Below are positions 19,068 through 28,370 of a DNA stretch of 64,000 bases, piece by piece. Positions within the stretch are counted from its first letter, which is position 1. The number at the start of each line of letters is the position of its first letter. The notes beneath the pieces were generated by a model. The model did no database searches. It was given only the letters and a program-made list of their open reading frames with translations, and was not told where the DNA came from. Origin of the DNA: JANQPX01 sp050633905 (lineage in GTDB: Bacteria; Pseudomonadota; Alphaproteobacteria; Geminicoccales; Geminicoccaceae); the NCBI GenBank assembly GCA_050633905.1, contig JBOEHJ010000060.1, positions 124,001-188,000 on the forward strand, in the 5' to 3' direction. The position numbers and the translations under genes were made by a program.

Positions 19068-19520
19068 TTTTTTGCGACTGGACCTCTTGTTTCTTGGGAT
19101 GAGGTATTCGCGGGGCTGAGACGGTTTAGGGCCTGGCATCAGAGATCGGACGCTCAACAAGCTCAGCAATTCTGCGCTCCTCGGATTTGTTTGGTTTTTC
19201 CCCATGTTTCTAGCTTGCCCATGAAGAACTCCTGGGTTGGCGACGTAGGATTTGACAATAATTCAAGATAGGAAAATTTTCCAAACCCACCTCTTCGCTT
19301 ACAGCGAGATTTAGCCAATCAGCGGACATTTCGCTCAAGCTCCAAACTCACATTCTTGACCCATTTCGGCCAGTCCAATGATTGTCTCGGCCGTGGTGCT
19401 AGCCATAGCTGAGGCAGGAGCGCACTTCGCGGATGACCAAGTGGGCGATCCAACCGGCGAATTGATTGACAGGTTCCTGTGGGCCATGGTTGGAGCCCCA
19501 ACCTCAATCGGGACGATCGG
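19068..19520. other. Gene-free stretch after prfA
   Basis: No coding sequence that I can support. The stretch is more AT-rich from about 19180 to 19320. I looked for a broken prmC (NPPY motif region) in the forward frames and found none. It probably carries the promoter of the dehydrogenase at 19521. Confidence 0.5.
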
Positions 19521-20579
19521 ATGACAAGCCTGATATTTCCAGCAGATCAATTAGTTGCCTTCGCCAAATCGGCCTACGTTGCGCTCGGCCTACCGAAGCA
19601 TGATGCTGAACTGGTCGCGGATACGCTCGTTCAAGCCGATCTTTGGGGACATCAGTCCCATGGTGTCATGCGTACATTCTGGTACGCAGCCCGCATTCAG
19701 TCCGGTGCCATGAATCCCAAGACCGAACCTGACCTTGTTGTTGACGGAGGCGCCATCGCCGTGATCGATGGTCAGGATGGGGTCGGTCAAGTGATCGCGT
19801 CACAAGCGATGCGTGAGGCGATCGACAGGGCTAAAAGACATGGCATCGGCGCTGTGGCAGTTCGTAATTCCGGCCATTTTGGAGCGGCCATGTACTACAC
19901 CCGCATGGCGAGTGACGATGGCTGTGTCGGGTTCATGTCCACCAATGCTAGCCCCGCTATGGCGCCCTGGGGCGGCCGTGAAAAACTCATTGGAACAAAC
20001 CCTTGGTCGGCGGCGGCACCTGCTGGTCGATACGCGCCCATGGTGCTCGATATCGCGAACACGGCGGTGGCGCGCGGCAAGCTTTATCTGGCGCGACAAC
20101 GCGGCGACGCCATTCCCGAAGGCTGGGCAATCGATCAGGACGGTCGTCCGACGACAGATCCGATCGCCGGCATCGCCGGTAACATTCTCCCCTTTGCCGA
20201 ACACAAAGGTTATGCCATCGCGACGATGATGGATGTGCTTTCCGGCATCCTCAGCGGTAGTGGTTTTGGCAAGAGTGTCGTCGGACCTTATGTCCCCGAA
20301 GGACGAAGTGGAGTCGGTCATCTGGCGATCGCACTGAACATCGCGTCATTTCGGCCTCTCTCAGATTTTTGCCATGATATGGAGTGTCTGGTGGAGAGCA
20401 TCAAAGATGCTCCACTTTCACCCGGAGCCAATGAAATCTTCTATCCTGGTGAATTGGAAGCTGGTGCAGACAAACATCACCGACTTGTCGGCATTGCGCT
20501 CCCACGTGACACTGTCGATGAGTTGAACGCTGGCGCAAGGGCTCTTGGGATCACTGATTTAAAAAGTCCTGCTCATTGA
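19521..20579 (+). CDS. Second Ldh_2-family NAD(P)-dependent dehydrogenase
   Basis: A 352-residue member of the malate/L-lactate/sulfolactate dehydrogenase family. The conserved His motif is HQSHGVMRTFWYAARIQSG near residue 44, and the nucleotide-binding and catalytic parts follow in order (VIDGQDGVGQVIASQAM, AVRNSGHFGAAMYYTRMA, GFMSTNASPAMAPWGGREKLIGTNPWS, LPFAEHKGYAIATMMDVLSGILSGSG). The start at 19521 (MTSLIFPADQLVAF) follows a GGGAC-type ribosome site; an earlier start codon at 19479 in the same frame is not conserved. It shows clear differences from the homologue at 4392-5456, so it is not a recent duplicate. It stands alone and its substrate is unassigned. Confidence 0.82.
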   Translation: MTSLIFPADQLVAFAKSAYVALGLPKHDAELVADTLVQADLWGHQSHGVMRTFWYAARIQSGAMNPKTEPDLVVDGGAIAVIDGQDGVGQVIASQAMREAIDRAKRHGIGAVAVRNSGHFGAAMYYTRMASDDGCVGFMSTNASPAMAPWGGREKLIGTNPWSAAAPAGRYAPMVLDIANTAVARGKLYLARQRGDAIPEGWAIDQDGRPTTDPIAGIAGNILPFAEHKGYAIATMMDVLSGILSGSGFGKSVVGPYVPEGRSGVGHLAIALNIASFRPLSDFCHDMECLVESIKDAPLSPGANEIFYPGELEAGADKHHRLVGIALPRDTVDELNAGARALGITDLKSPAH

Positions 20580-20743
20580 TCCAGTAAGACCGGACTGGGT
20601 AAATATCTTCCCGTCATTTCGCTTATCGGAGTGACTTCTTTGGGTTCAAAGTCGAAGAAAACCTTGCGGCAGCTTACCGATGGTTAGCGGTCGAGGACTA
20701 CGGTCTTAATTCGGGCGATCGGTCAAATCCTACCAAAGCTCTG

Positions 20744-21875
20744 TCAGGGCCCTGCCGTCTCGGCAGCATTATTTTTCTGTTCTACGCCCTGGGCTAGGGC
20801 TGCTTCCAAGTACTCGTCGATGTCGCCATCGAGGACGCCTTGGGCGTTGCCTTTTTCGACGCCGGTGCGCAAGTCTTTGACCATTTGGTAGGGCTGTAGG
20901 ACATAGGAGCGGATCTGGTGGCCCCAACCGATGTCGCTTTTCCCTGCGGCTTCGGCGTCGGCTGCCTCCTGGCGTTTTTGCAGTTCCAGCTCGTAGAGGC
21001 GAGCGCGTAGCATATCGTAGGCTTGGGCACGGTTGCGGTGTTGGGAGCGGTCGTTTTGGCATTGGACCACGATGCCGGTGGGCAGATGGGTAATGCGGAT
21101 CGCACTGTCGGTCTTGTTGATATGCTGACCACCGGCGCCTGACGCCCGATAGGTATCGACACGAAGGTCTTTTTCCTCGATCTCGACCTCGATGCTGTCG
21201 TCGATCATCGGGTAGATCCAAACACTGGCGAAACTGGTATGGCGCCTGGCCTGGCTGTCGAAGGGGGAGATGCGCACCAGGCGATGCACGCCGCTTTCGG
21301 TCTTCATCCAGCCATAGGCATTGTGACCGAGCACCTTGACCGTGACCGATTTGAGGCCGGCCTCTTCGCCAGCGCTTTCTTCGACGAATTCCAGCTTGTA
21401 GCCGCGCTTCTCGGCCCAGCGGACATACATGCGCAGCAGCATTTCCGCCCAGTCCTGGCTCTCCGTGCCGCCGGCGCCCGCATGGATTTCAAGAAAACAA
21501 TCATTGCTGTCGGCCTCACCGGAAAGCAGGCTTTCCAGCTGCAGCTTGGCCAATTGTTCTTTTAACGCGCCAAGGGCGTCTTCAGCTTCCTTGTGGGTTT
21601 CCTCATCGCCTTCCTCTTCGGCAAGCTCGGCGAGTTCGACATTGTCGGCGAGAGATTGCTCGAGCTCATGCTGACGCTCGATCGAGGCGGCAAGCGTATT
21701 GCGCTCACGCATCAAGACCTGGGCGCGATTCGCGTCGTTCCAAAGATCGGGGTCTTCAGAGCGCTGGTTCAGCTCTTCCAAGCGTTGGTTGGCTTTATCC
21801 CAGTCAAAGATGCCTCCTCAGCAGGGTCAAACCCTGCTCGATCTCAGAGGCGAGATTGGCGATTTCTGCGCGCAT
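20744..21875 (-). CDS. prfB: Peptide chain release factor 2, expressed through a programmed +1 frameshift
   Basis: Terminates at UGA and UAA. The long frame 20744-21805 has the RF2 tripeptide SPF (RISPFDSQARRHTSF) and GGQ (GAGGQHINKTDSA). The true start is an ATG at 21873-21875 in another frame: 23 codons (beginning MRAEIANLASEIEQG, ending LLRRHL) reach a TGA at 21804-21806. The junction reads AGGAGG CAT CTT TGA C, the classic RF2 autoregulatory site: an internal Shine-Dalgarno, CUU slip codon and in-frame UGA. A +1 shift continues with DWDKANQRLEELNQRSED, exactly as in the family, giving about 376 residues. When RF2 is scarce, UGA is read slowly and frameshifting rises. nagA lies 75 bases upstream on the same strand. 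Confidence 0.96.
21803..21818 (-). promoter_or_regulatory. prfB: prfB programmed +1 frameshift site
   Basis: On the minus strand the order is AGGAGG (21818-21813), CAT, CTT (21809-21807), TGA (21806-21804), C (21803). The anti-SD-pairing hexamer lies three bases before CUU, as in the known RF2 element. The stop is codon 24 of the zero frame. Confidence 0.95.
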
Positions 21876-21950
21876 AAGGCGGTCCTCGTCAGCGTAAAAA
21901 GCGATGTTGGACTTATCATGTTTAAGTTATTTGTGCCAGCGGCACTTGCG

Positions 21951-23072
21951 TTACTTTGGGTTGGCGTCCTTCTCGGGGAGGATCTTGTGGCCCTCGATGA
22001 AAACCTGCTCGACCCGATGATCAGCGTTGAGCACAATGATATCCGCAAATGCCCCCTCGGCGAGGCGGCCGCGATCGATGAGACCAAGGTAATCCGCCGG
22101 CAGGGTCGAAAGACGCCGAACGGCCTCATCGAGCGAGAGGCCAAGTCCCAAAAGATTTAGGAGGGCCTGGTCCATGGTCAACATGCTACCAGCAAGGGTG
22201 CCATCCGGCATGGTGACCCGGTCGCCAGTTTTCGCGACGTCCTGCTGACCAAGCCTGTAGATGCCGTCTACCATGCCGGCGGCGGCCATGGCGTCGGTGA
22301 TGCCATAGGCGTTGGGGATCGCTCGAAGAGCCGCCTGGATAGCGCCGGGTTCGACATGATGGAGGTCCAAAATAAGCTCCGCCCACTGGCCTAGCGCCAA
22401 GGCGGCACCGACGATGCCGGGGGCTCGGTGATGAAGCGGACTCATGGCGTTGTAAAGATGGGTGAAGCCGGCGGCCCCGGCATCTAGCGCCTCGATCGCC
22501 TGCTCATAGGTGGCATCGCTATGGCCGATCTGGGCTCGGACGCCGAGCGCGTTCACATGGCAGAGAAACGCATGCCCGTCATCCATCTCCGGCGCGAAGG
22601 TGATCACCTTGATCGGCACCAGCGCGTTCAGACGATCGAACAGAGCGATATCGGGCGCACGAGCAAAATCGGGCTGGGCGCCTAAGCGCTTGGGGTTGAT
22701 GAAGGGGCCTTCGAGATGGAGACCAAGGATCCGTGCTTCGTCAGGTTCTTGCGCCTTTTGCACGTCGCCAACCGCCGCGGCCGCCGCGGCCAGGTTGCTG
22801 TCGGGGGCGGTCATGGTGGTCGGCAGGAGGGCGGTGGTGCCGTGGCGTGCGTGGAAGCGGGCAAGGGTCCGCACATCAACGGCACCAGCCATGCTGTCCG
22901 CCCCGCCGCCACCATGTACATGCAAGTCAATAAAGCCAGGAACAATCCACGGACCCGATAACTTACGGGCTGGCCGCTGCCAGTCGATGGCTGAAATCCT
23001 GCGCTCGAAGGTCAGACGACCTTCCACCCAGCCATTTGGGGTCAAGATTGTGCCGCTGAGATCGCCCATCAT
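21951..23072 (-). CDS. nagA: N-acetylglucosamine-6-phosphate deacetylase
   Basis: Amidohydrolase that removes acetate from GlcNAc-6-phosphate in amino-sugar use or cell-wall recycling. The metal-binding HxH is in PGFIDLHVHGGGGADSM; LGLHLEGPFINPKRLGAQ, IGHSDATYEQA and THLYNAMSPLHHRAPG (loop ligands and catalytic region) and GITDAMAAAGM (catalytic Asp region) are in family order. Length from the ATG at 23072 is 373 residues; a start at 23096 is possible but not better supported. No nagB or PTS gene is adjacent. The neighbour downstream on the same strand is prfB. Confidence 0.9.
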   Translation of the reverse strand: MMGDLSGTILTPNGWVEGRLTFERRISAIDWQRPARKLSGPWIVPGFIDLHVHGGGGADSMAGAVDVRTLARFHARHGTTALLPTTMTAPDSNLAAAAAAVGDVQKAQEPDEARILGLHLEGPFINPKRLGAQPDFARAPDIALFDRLNALVPIKVITFAPEMDDGHAFLCHVNALGVRAQIGHSDATYEQAIEALDAGAAGFTHLYNAMSPLHHRAPGIVGAALALGQWAELILDLHHVEPGAIQAALRAIPNAYGITDAMAAAGMVDGIYRLGQQDVAKTGDRVTMPDGTLAGSMLTMDQALLNLLGLGLSLDEAVRRLSTLPADYLGLIDRGRLAEGAFADIIVLNADHRVEQVFIEGHKILPEKDANPK

Positions 23073-23338
23073 TACCCGTCCAAACCAACTACGCATGAAG
23101 GGGTCGGTTTAAGATCGCCGGTTACCGACGTCCATGGAAAATCTTCTTTTTTCAGGACAGGCGCGATATCGCAAATAAGCGCATGCACACCATAGAACCG
23201 ATTATTTCGCGCATAATTACAAGTTTTATTTAACCTAAAGTTGCTGTAAAATGTTACCGACGCTTTACGGGATCGCCAGGAATACGATAGAAAACTGACC
23301 CTTATCACTTCCCCGTCGATCCGCCAGCAGGCAGCATT

Positions 23339-25057
23339 TTGGCATCATTGACCACACCGACCGCCTTTTCCGATCGTTTAGCCCATCCCGCCCAGCATTT
23401 TAGCGGCAGGGAGTTGACGGCCCGACTTCTATGTTTCGGCATTCCCGTTCTGATCGCCATCGAAGTGCCAGGCATCGGCACGATCTATCTGGCGGAGCTT
23501 TGTTTGATCGGCTTGCTACCAGTCTTACTGGTTAAACGCGGCAAGGCTCTGCTTTCCGGCCCCCTTGCCCTCATCCTTTCCCTTGGGGCGGTCTATTTCA
23601 GCGCTCAGGTGATCACCGATGTCATTCGAGAAACACCCTTTGGCGACTATGCCCGCGGCTGGTCCAAGATCTTGTTCCTGCTTATGAGCTTCATCTCCTG
23701 CTATCTTTTGACCAGTGGCAACCGCGCGCGCATCCTTTGCTATGCCGGCGGCTTGGTGGTCGGATCGACGATCTACCTTCTCACCCATAATCCTTTAAGC
23801 GCGATCGGTTGGAAGTTCGGCTTCGCCGGCTCGACCACCACGCTTCTTCTGATTAGCTTCATGTTGGTGCCAATGCTGCGCAGCCCACGCAGCCTGGTGG
23901 GGCCCATGATCATGGTAGCGCTTGGCGTTTTCAGCGCCTTTATGGACTTCAGATCTTGGGGCGGCATTTTGATGGTGAGCGCGGCCTTCCTCTCGGTGCC
24001 CGCCGTCCTTCGCCTCTTCGGTCTTAGTCCCAAGCCGCTTTCTTATGGCCGCATGCTGGTGATCGGCGTGCTCCTGCTGGGAACAGCCTTTGCCGCCTTG
24101 AAACTCTACGGTGCGGCTGCGCAATCCGGCCTTCTAGGGGAAAAATCGAAGGCAAAATACGAAACCCAGTCAGCCCTCGGCGATGTCGGCATCCTGCTGG
24201 GTGGACGCAACGAATCATTGGTCACCGTGCAGGCGATCATGGACAGCCCGCTGATCGGTCACGGCTCCTGGGCAAAAGACCGCTATTACGCCGAGCTTCG
24301 CCAGCTCATGCTCTATCGTCTTGGCTTCACCAATCGCTTCATTGAACCTGAAACCGATCTGATCCCAACCCACTCGCATCTACTGGGTGCTTGGGTCGAA
24401 GCGGGTCTGGGGGGCGCGCTGTTCTGGCTCGGCATCCTCGGCATGATCTTCGCCGCCTTGCGTAAACTCTATGCCAGCAACGATACCATGCGCCCCTACC
24501 TGGTTTTTTTAATGTTTCTTTTCATCTGGGACATTCTGTTCTCCCCCTTTGGCGCGCAACGGCGTTTGACCAACGGTTTTCTCCTGGTTGCCATGCTCTA
24601 TGTGCTGCGCTCAAGTCCAGTTGTCTTGCGCGGGCGGAGTCCAGCAGCGACAGCCGAGCCTCAATTGACTTGGGCGGAGATGGTCAAACGACCGATCGAT
24701 CCTAGGGTTGCGCTTGGCCTGAGTGAGCCACAGCCAGAGCCTTGGCAACAGCCCACCACGACGACACTGGCGCCGCAGTTGGATAACGAGAAGCCCTGGA
24801 TCGAGGAAAACCTTGAGCGGGACAATCGCTTTGCTCCGATCGAGAGCGACGACGACACTGAGAACCGCGATATTGAGGATGAAAGCGGTCAGGACGAAGG
24901 CGAGGCGGCGTATGGCGACGGTCTAGAGCACGATGTTGACGAGGATGAAGTCCTGGAAGCGGTGGATAAGGCCGAGCCGAACGGACAACCATCATCCGAC
25001 CTAGGGGCTGGCGGCGCGACGATTCGCGCGGCCTTTCGGCGCTTGAGGCAACAATGA
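23339..25057 (+). CDS. O-antigen polymerase/ligase-like membrane protein with acidic tail
   Basis: Polytopic membrane protein with about ten hydrophobic segments across the first 430 residues. GGRNESLVTVQAIMDSPLIGHGS followed by THSHLLGAWVEAGLGGALFWLGILG is the Wzy_C-type periplasmic loop pattern of O-antigen polymerases and ligases. The last 140 or so residues are hydrophilic, rich in Asp/Glu, and probably disordered. Length is 572. It starts at a TTG (23339). Its stop overlaps the flippase start by four bases (ATGA), so the two are one operon, consistent with polymerisation or attachment paired with lipid-linked export of a polysaccharide. Polymerase versus ligase cannot be decided. Confidence 0.75.
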   Translation: MASLTTPTAFSDRLAHPAQHFSGRELTARLLCFGIPVLIAIEVPGIGTIYLAELCLIGLLPVLLVKRGKALLSGPLALILSLGAVYFSAQVITDVIRETPFGDYARGWSKILFLLMSFISCYLLTSGNRARILCYAGGLVVGSTIYLLTHNPLSAIGWKFGFAGSTTTLLLISFMLVPMLRSPRSLVGPMIMVALGVFSAFMDFRSWGGILMVSAAFLSVPAVLRLFGLSPKPLSYGRMLVIGVLLLGTAFAALKLYGAAAQSGLLGEKSKAKYETQSALGDVGILLGGRNESLVTVQAIMDSPLIGHGSWAKDRYYAELRQLMLYRLGFTNRFIEPETDLIPTHSHLLGAWVEAGLGGALFWLGILGMIFAALRKLYASNDTMRPYLVFLMFLFIWDILFSPFGAQRRLTNGFLLVAMLYVLRSSPVVLRGRSPAATAEPQLTWAEMVKRPIDPRVALGLSEPQPEPWQQPTTTTLAPQLDNEKPWIEENLERDNRFAPIESDDDTENRDIEDESGQDEGEAAYGDGLEHDVDEDEVLEAVDKAEPNGQPSSDLGAGGATIRAAFRRLRQQ

Positions 25058-26430
25058 ACCCGGCATTGTTGGCAAGGATCAAGAAGGGGATGGCCTCAGA
25101 GATCTTTGCCAACCTCATCCGCGTGGTGATCCAGGTGACCGGCGTGCCGTTGTTCTTGTACTTTTGGGGCGATGACGGTTATGGCGAGTGGCTGATCCTG
25201 ACCGCCATTCTCGGTTATCTCCGCTTGAGCAATGTCGGTTTCGGCCAGGCGACCAGAAACCGCATGGCGATGGCAGTCAGCGCTGGCCACCGCGAGCGCG
25301 CCCTCGGTTTCTTCCAGAGCACCAGCGTGTTGTTCATCTTCATCGGTGCACTGGTCATGGTTCTGGTGGGCCTGGCAGCGCTGGCAGCCCCCTCGATCCA
25401 TGACTTTCTCAACTTCGAGATCTTGAGTGTCGAGGGCTTTGCTTGGTCGATGATCATCCTCGGTGCTGTGATCGCGATTAATCTCCAGGCCGAGGTGCTG
25501 GATGCGGGGTTCCGCTGCGAGGGCCATTACGGCCTCAGCACGTTTCTCATTATGCTGAGCGAATTGGTGATTTTCCTCCTGATCGTTCTGGTGCTCGTGA
25601 TGGGCGGCGACCTGGTGATGGGGATCGGCTGCTATCTATTCGGCACGCTGTTCCGCTTTGCCCTGCTGCGCCTAGTCCTTTGCCGCCTCGGCGATTGGAT
25701 CGTCTTCGGCATGCATTATGCGAGCTGGCAAACCATCAAGGAGTTCACCCTCCCCTCACTTGCGTTCATGGCCTTCCCGCTTGGCCAAGCCATGGGCTTG
25801 CAGGGAACACTAATCGTGATCGGCGCCATCTCGGGGCCACCGGCTGTGGTGGTTTTCAATACGGTGCGCATGCTGACCCGCTATACGGTGCACCTGACCG
25901 TGATCTTCGGGCGCATAGGCGGTCCTGAGATCGCGTTCGCCTACGGCCGTGGTGACATGGCTCTTGTCCGGCAGGTCCATTGGCAGGTCTGTCGCATCGG
26001 CTTTTGGGCAGCCTTGCTCGCCTGCGGCACCCTGGCCTTAACGACACCTTGGCTTCTCCAGATCTGGACCCAGGGCCAGATCAATCCCTGGCCAGGGGTC
26101 TATCTGACCCTGCTGGCAGCCGTGCTCGTCTGGACGGCCCATGCGCTGACCGCCAACGTGCTCCAGGCGACCAACAATCACCAGCGCTTCGCGCTTGTCT
26201 TTCTCATCGTCAGCGTCGCTGGTCTCGCCTTGACAGTCCCGCTGACCAAGCTGTTCAATTTGCCCGGCGCGGCACTTGCCAGTCTCCTGGTCGAACTCGC
26301 CTTGCTGGCCTATGTGCTGCCCAGTGCCGCAAGATTCGCTGGCGGCACGATCAGCGGATTCCTTCGCCACATTGCCATCCCGCCCTCGCCCATGCTGCTT
26401 CGCCATCTCCGGGAAAAAGCCGCTATCTAG
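25054..26430 (+). CDS. Wzx-like polysaccharide flippase (MOP superfamily)
   Basis: Predicted inner-membrane transporter of 458 residues with about 12 membrane segments, of the polysaccharide-export branch of the MOP superfamily. The N-terminal ANLIRVVIQVTGVPLFLYFWGDDGYGEWLILTAILGYLRLSNVGFG is typical (amphipathic start, Gly-Tyr-Gly-Glu-Trp loop). Expected role: moving lipid-linked oligosaccharides to the periplasmic face. Translationally coupled to the preceding polymerase/ligase-like gene. A second flippase, of different sequence, lies at 44097-45584. Confidence 0.82.
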   Translation: MNPALLARIKKGMASEIFANLIRVVIQVTGVPLFLYFWGDDGYGEWLILTAILGYLRLSNVGFGQATRNRMAMAVSAGHRERALGFFQSTSVLFIFIGALVMVLVGLAALAAPSIHDFLNFEILSVEGFAWSMIILGAVIAINLQAEVLDAGFRCEGHYGLSTFLIMLSELVIFLLIVLVLVMGGDLVMGIGCYLFGTLFRFALLRLVLCRLGDWIVFGMHYASWQTIKEFTLPSLAFMAFPLGQAMGLQGTLIVIGAISGPPAVVVFNTVRMLTRYTVHLTVIFGRIGGPEIAFAYGRGDMALVRQVHWQVCRIGFWAALLACGTLALTTPWLLQIWTQGQINPWPGVYLTLLAAVLVWTAHALTANVLQATNNHQRFALVFLIVSVAGLALTVPLTKLFNLPGAALASLLVELALLAYVLPSAARFAGGTISGFLRHIAIPPSPMLLRHLREKAAI

Positions 26431-26991
26431 TGGTGTAAGCACATCAGTTGGTTTCGGCCGATGTCGCCAGGATCGACGGTATGCGGCCACGTTTTCTTGG
26501 CTGGTAGTGGGATGGCATCGTTTAGGCGGTTGGTCAGGTTGTACCAGCCATGTCCTCTGTCCGATGAACTAAACATGCCGACACCATCGAACGGCCCGCT
26601 GCAATGAGGGCTGAATCCGCACAAACTTGGTCCGAAAATGATTCAGCCTCCATCTTTTTTTATTCCTAGATGAATTCGAATCGTCGGCAAGATGACGTCA
26701 AAACGTAGACCGAGGTCATTCTGCTGGATAACAAACATTTAATGAAATTCAGACTAAAAGTGCTCTACGTCACAGAACTCTCTTTCAAATCCATCCACTT
26801 ATGGATGGTCAAATCAACGTTTCGATAGGCGCCGGATACACGGGCACTGGAAAATAATGCAAAATTCGTAAAATTTTCTGTGGAATTTATGAACATTCAA
26901 TGCATAAACTATCCTGAAAGATCATAGGTGTAGAATGATCTGCTCAACGACTCTCTAAAAAATAAAATCTTATCCCGCTGGAGTTCAACCA
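26431..26991. other. Long intergenic region, AT-rich in its right half
   Basis: No gene that I can support. Positions 26640-26990 are clearly AT-rich and likely carry the promoter for the flavoprotein-glycosyltransferase pair. I could not choose -35/-10 boxes reliably. Confidence 0.45.
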
Positions 26992-28359
26992 TTGGCAGAA
27001 ATCTGCCCATTTTCTTCTGGAAGATTTGGCTATGCTGTTGCCGGATTTGGTCCGGCTGGATGCGGCTTCCTGTTACACGCGATCAAAACGAAGTCTATTG
27101 AGCGACTCGTCGACGACGGCTTAGTCATTATCGACCGCGAAGCCAAGCCCGGCCCTGGCAAGATTAGCCGCTATCAGCTGACCGGGAATTCGCTATCGCG
27201 CGCTTTCCTCGACTGCGTCGAAGACCCCGACCTTGCCTGGTTGTTCGAGGATCTATGCAAATCGGATCCGTCGGTCAAGCAGCTTCAAGAGCTGGAATTC
27301 GAAGCTCCTCCCCTCGATATCGTCGGCGATTTCCTGACGATGATGGCGACACGCACGCTTGATCACCTCAAAGAAAAATATGGTATTCCCGTCTTGCTGG
27401 AAACGGAGATCGATCGGCTCCAGCGCCAGCCTTCGGGGAGTTTCACCTTGAGCCTCCGCCATCGGCAGACGGGACAAACCTCGACTATGTCGGCAGAGAA
27501 CGTGATCTGCGCGCTTGGCGGCCGACAAGCTAGGCAGGTTGTCGAGAACACCGAGATCGCGCCGAAACTCCCGCTTAGCGAGTTCAGCGATCACCTGATC
27601 GTGTCCGATGACTTCTTGATGATGCCGGATGAGGCGGTGCGCGCCGCCATCCCTCTCAAGGACGGGGGTGATGTGGTCATCGTCGGCGGTTCCCATAGCG
27701 CGATCTCGACGATCGATCGATTGACCCAGGCTTTGGTGCCTGTCGGCTTGAAGAGCCTGACCATGGCTCATGCCTCACCGCTTCGACTTTACTATGCCTC
27801 GGCCGAAGAAGCGCGTGCTGACAATTATCCTTTCCTAGATCCCGACGACATCTGCCCCATGAGCGGCCGGGTCAACCGGTTCGGCGGCCTTCGCTACCGA
27901 TCGCTTGATGTCGCCAAGTCGATCTTGAAGACAGGACGTATGCCGGAGCATGATGTGGCCATCAACTGGCTGCAGCTCAGGTCATCATCGGCGGCGATGA
28001 TTCGTCAAACCTTGGACAAAGCACCCGCCGTCATCGCTGCCATGGGCTATCAGGCTAATCTGCCGACCTTGGTCGATGATCGGAATGTCGAAATCCCGCT
28101 TTGCAACTTACCACGCGGCGTCGAGGTTGACGAGACGGGGCAGGTGAATACCGTCAATCAAGGACCGATGCCGGGCCTTTTTGCGATCGGGATCGGTTCC
28201 ACCCTTCTCAGACGGTCCGATGAAATCGGTGGCGAGGCATCCTTCCGCGGTGTCGCGGATGGGGTCTGGCTTTATCACAATCACGGCGGCGGCGTCATTC
28301 TGAATGCACTGGATAGTCGCCCTGTCAGCCGCAAGCAAATTTTTGCTCAAGCCAAATAG
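26992..28359 (+). CDS. FAD/NAD(P)-binding oxidoreductase, unknown substrate
   Basis: A 455-residue flavoprotein with an N-terminal dinucleotide-binding site (AVAGFGPAGCGFLLHAI) and a second Rossmann site (DVVIVGGSHSAISTIDRL), plus VICALGGRQARQVV and a C-terminal ATG-like FAD motif (GPMPGLFAIGIGSTL). The layout resembles ornithine/lysine N-hydroxylases and other class B monooxygenases or disulfide oxidoreductase-like enzymes, but I see no CxxC and cannot assign a substrate. It starts at a TTG (26992) preceded by CTGGAG. Eleven bases separate it from a glycosyltransferase gene, so the two form an operon. Possibly they modify a small molecule or surface glycan together; this is inference. Confidence 0.65.
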   Translation: MAEICPFSSGRFGYAVAGFGPAGCGFLLHAIKTKSIERLVDDGLVIIDREAKPGPGKISRYQLTGNSLSRAFLDCVEDPDLAWLFEDLCKSDPSVKQLQELEFEAPPLDIVGDFLTMMATRTLDHLKEKYGIPVLLETEIDRLQRQPSGSFTLSLRHRQTGQTSTMSAENVICALGGRQARQVVENTEIAPKLPLSEFSDHLIVSDDFLMMPDEAVRAAIPLKDGGDVVIVGGSHSAISTIDRLTQALVPVGLKSLTMAHASPLRLYYASAEEARADNYPFLDPDDICPMSGRVNRFGGLRYRSLDVAKSILKTGRMPEHDVAINWLQLRSSSAAMIRQTLDKAPAVIAAMGYQANLPTLVDDRNVEIPLCNLPRGVEVDETGQVNTVNQGPMPGLFAIGIGSTLLRRSDEIGGEASFRGVADGVWLYHNHGGGVILNALDSRPVSRKQIFAQAK

Positions 28360-28370
28360 AGTGACCTGAC

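Noticed and set aside
18888..19550. Reverse frames after prfA, considered as prmC or another gene
   Set aside because: No methyltransferase motif in any frame and poor composition.
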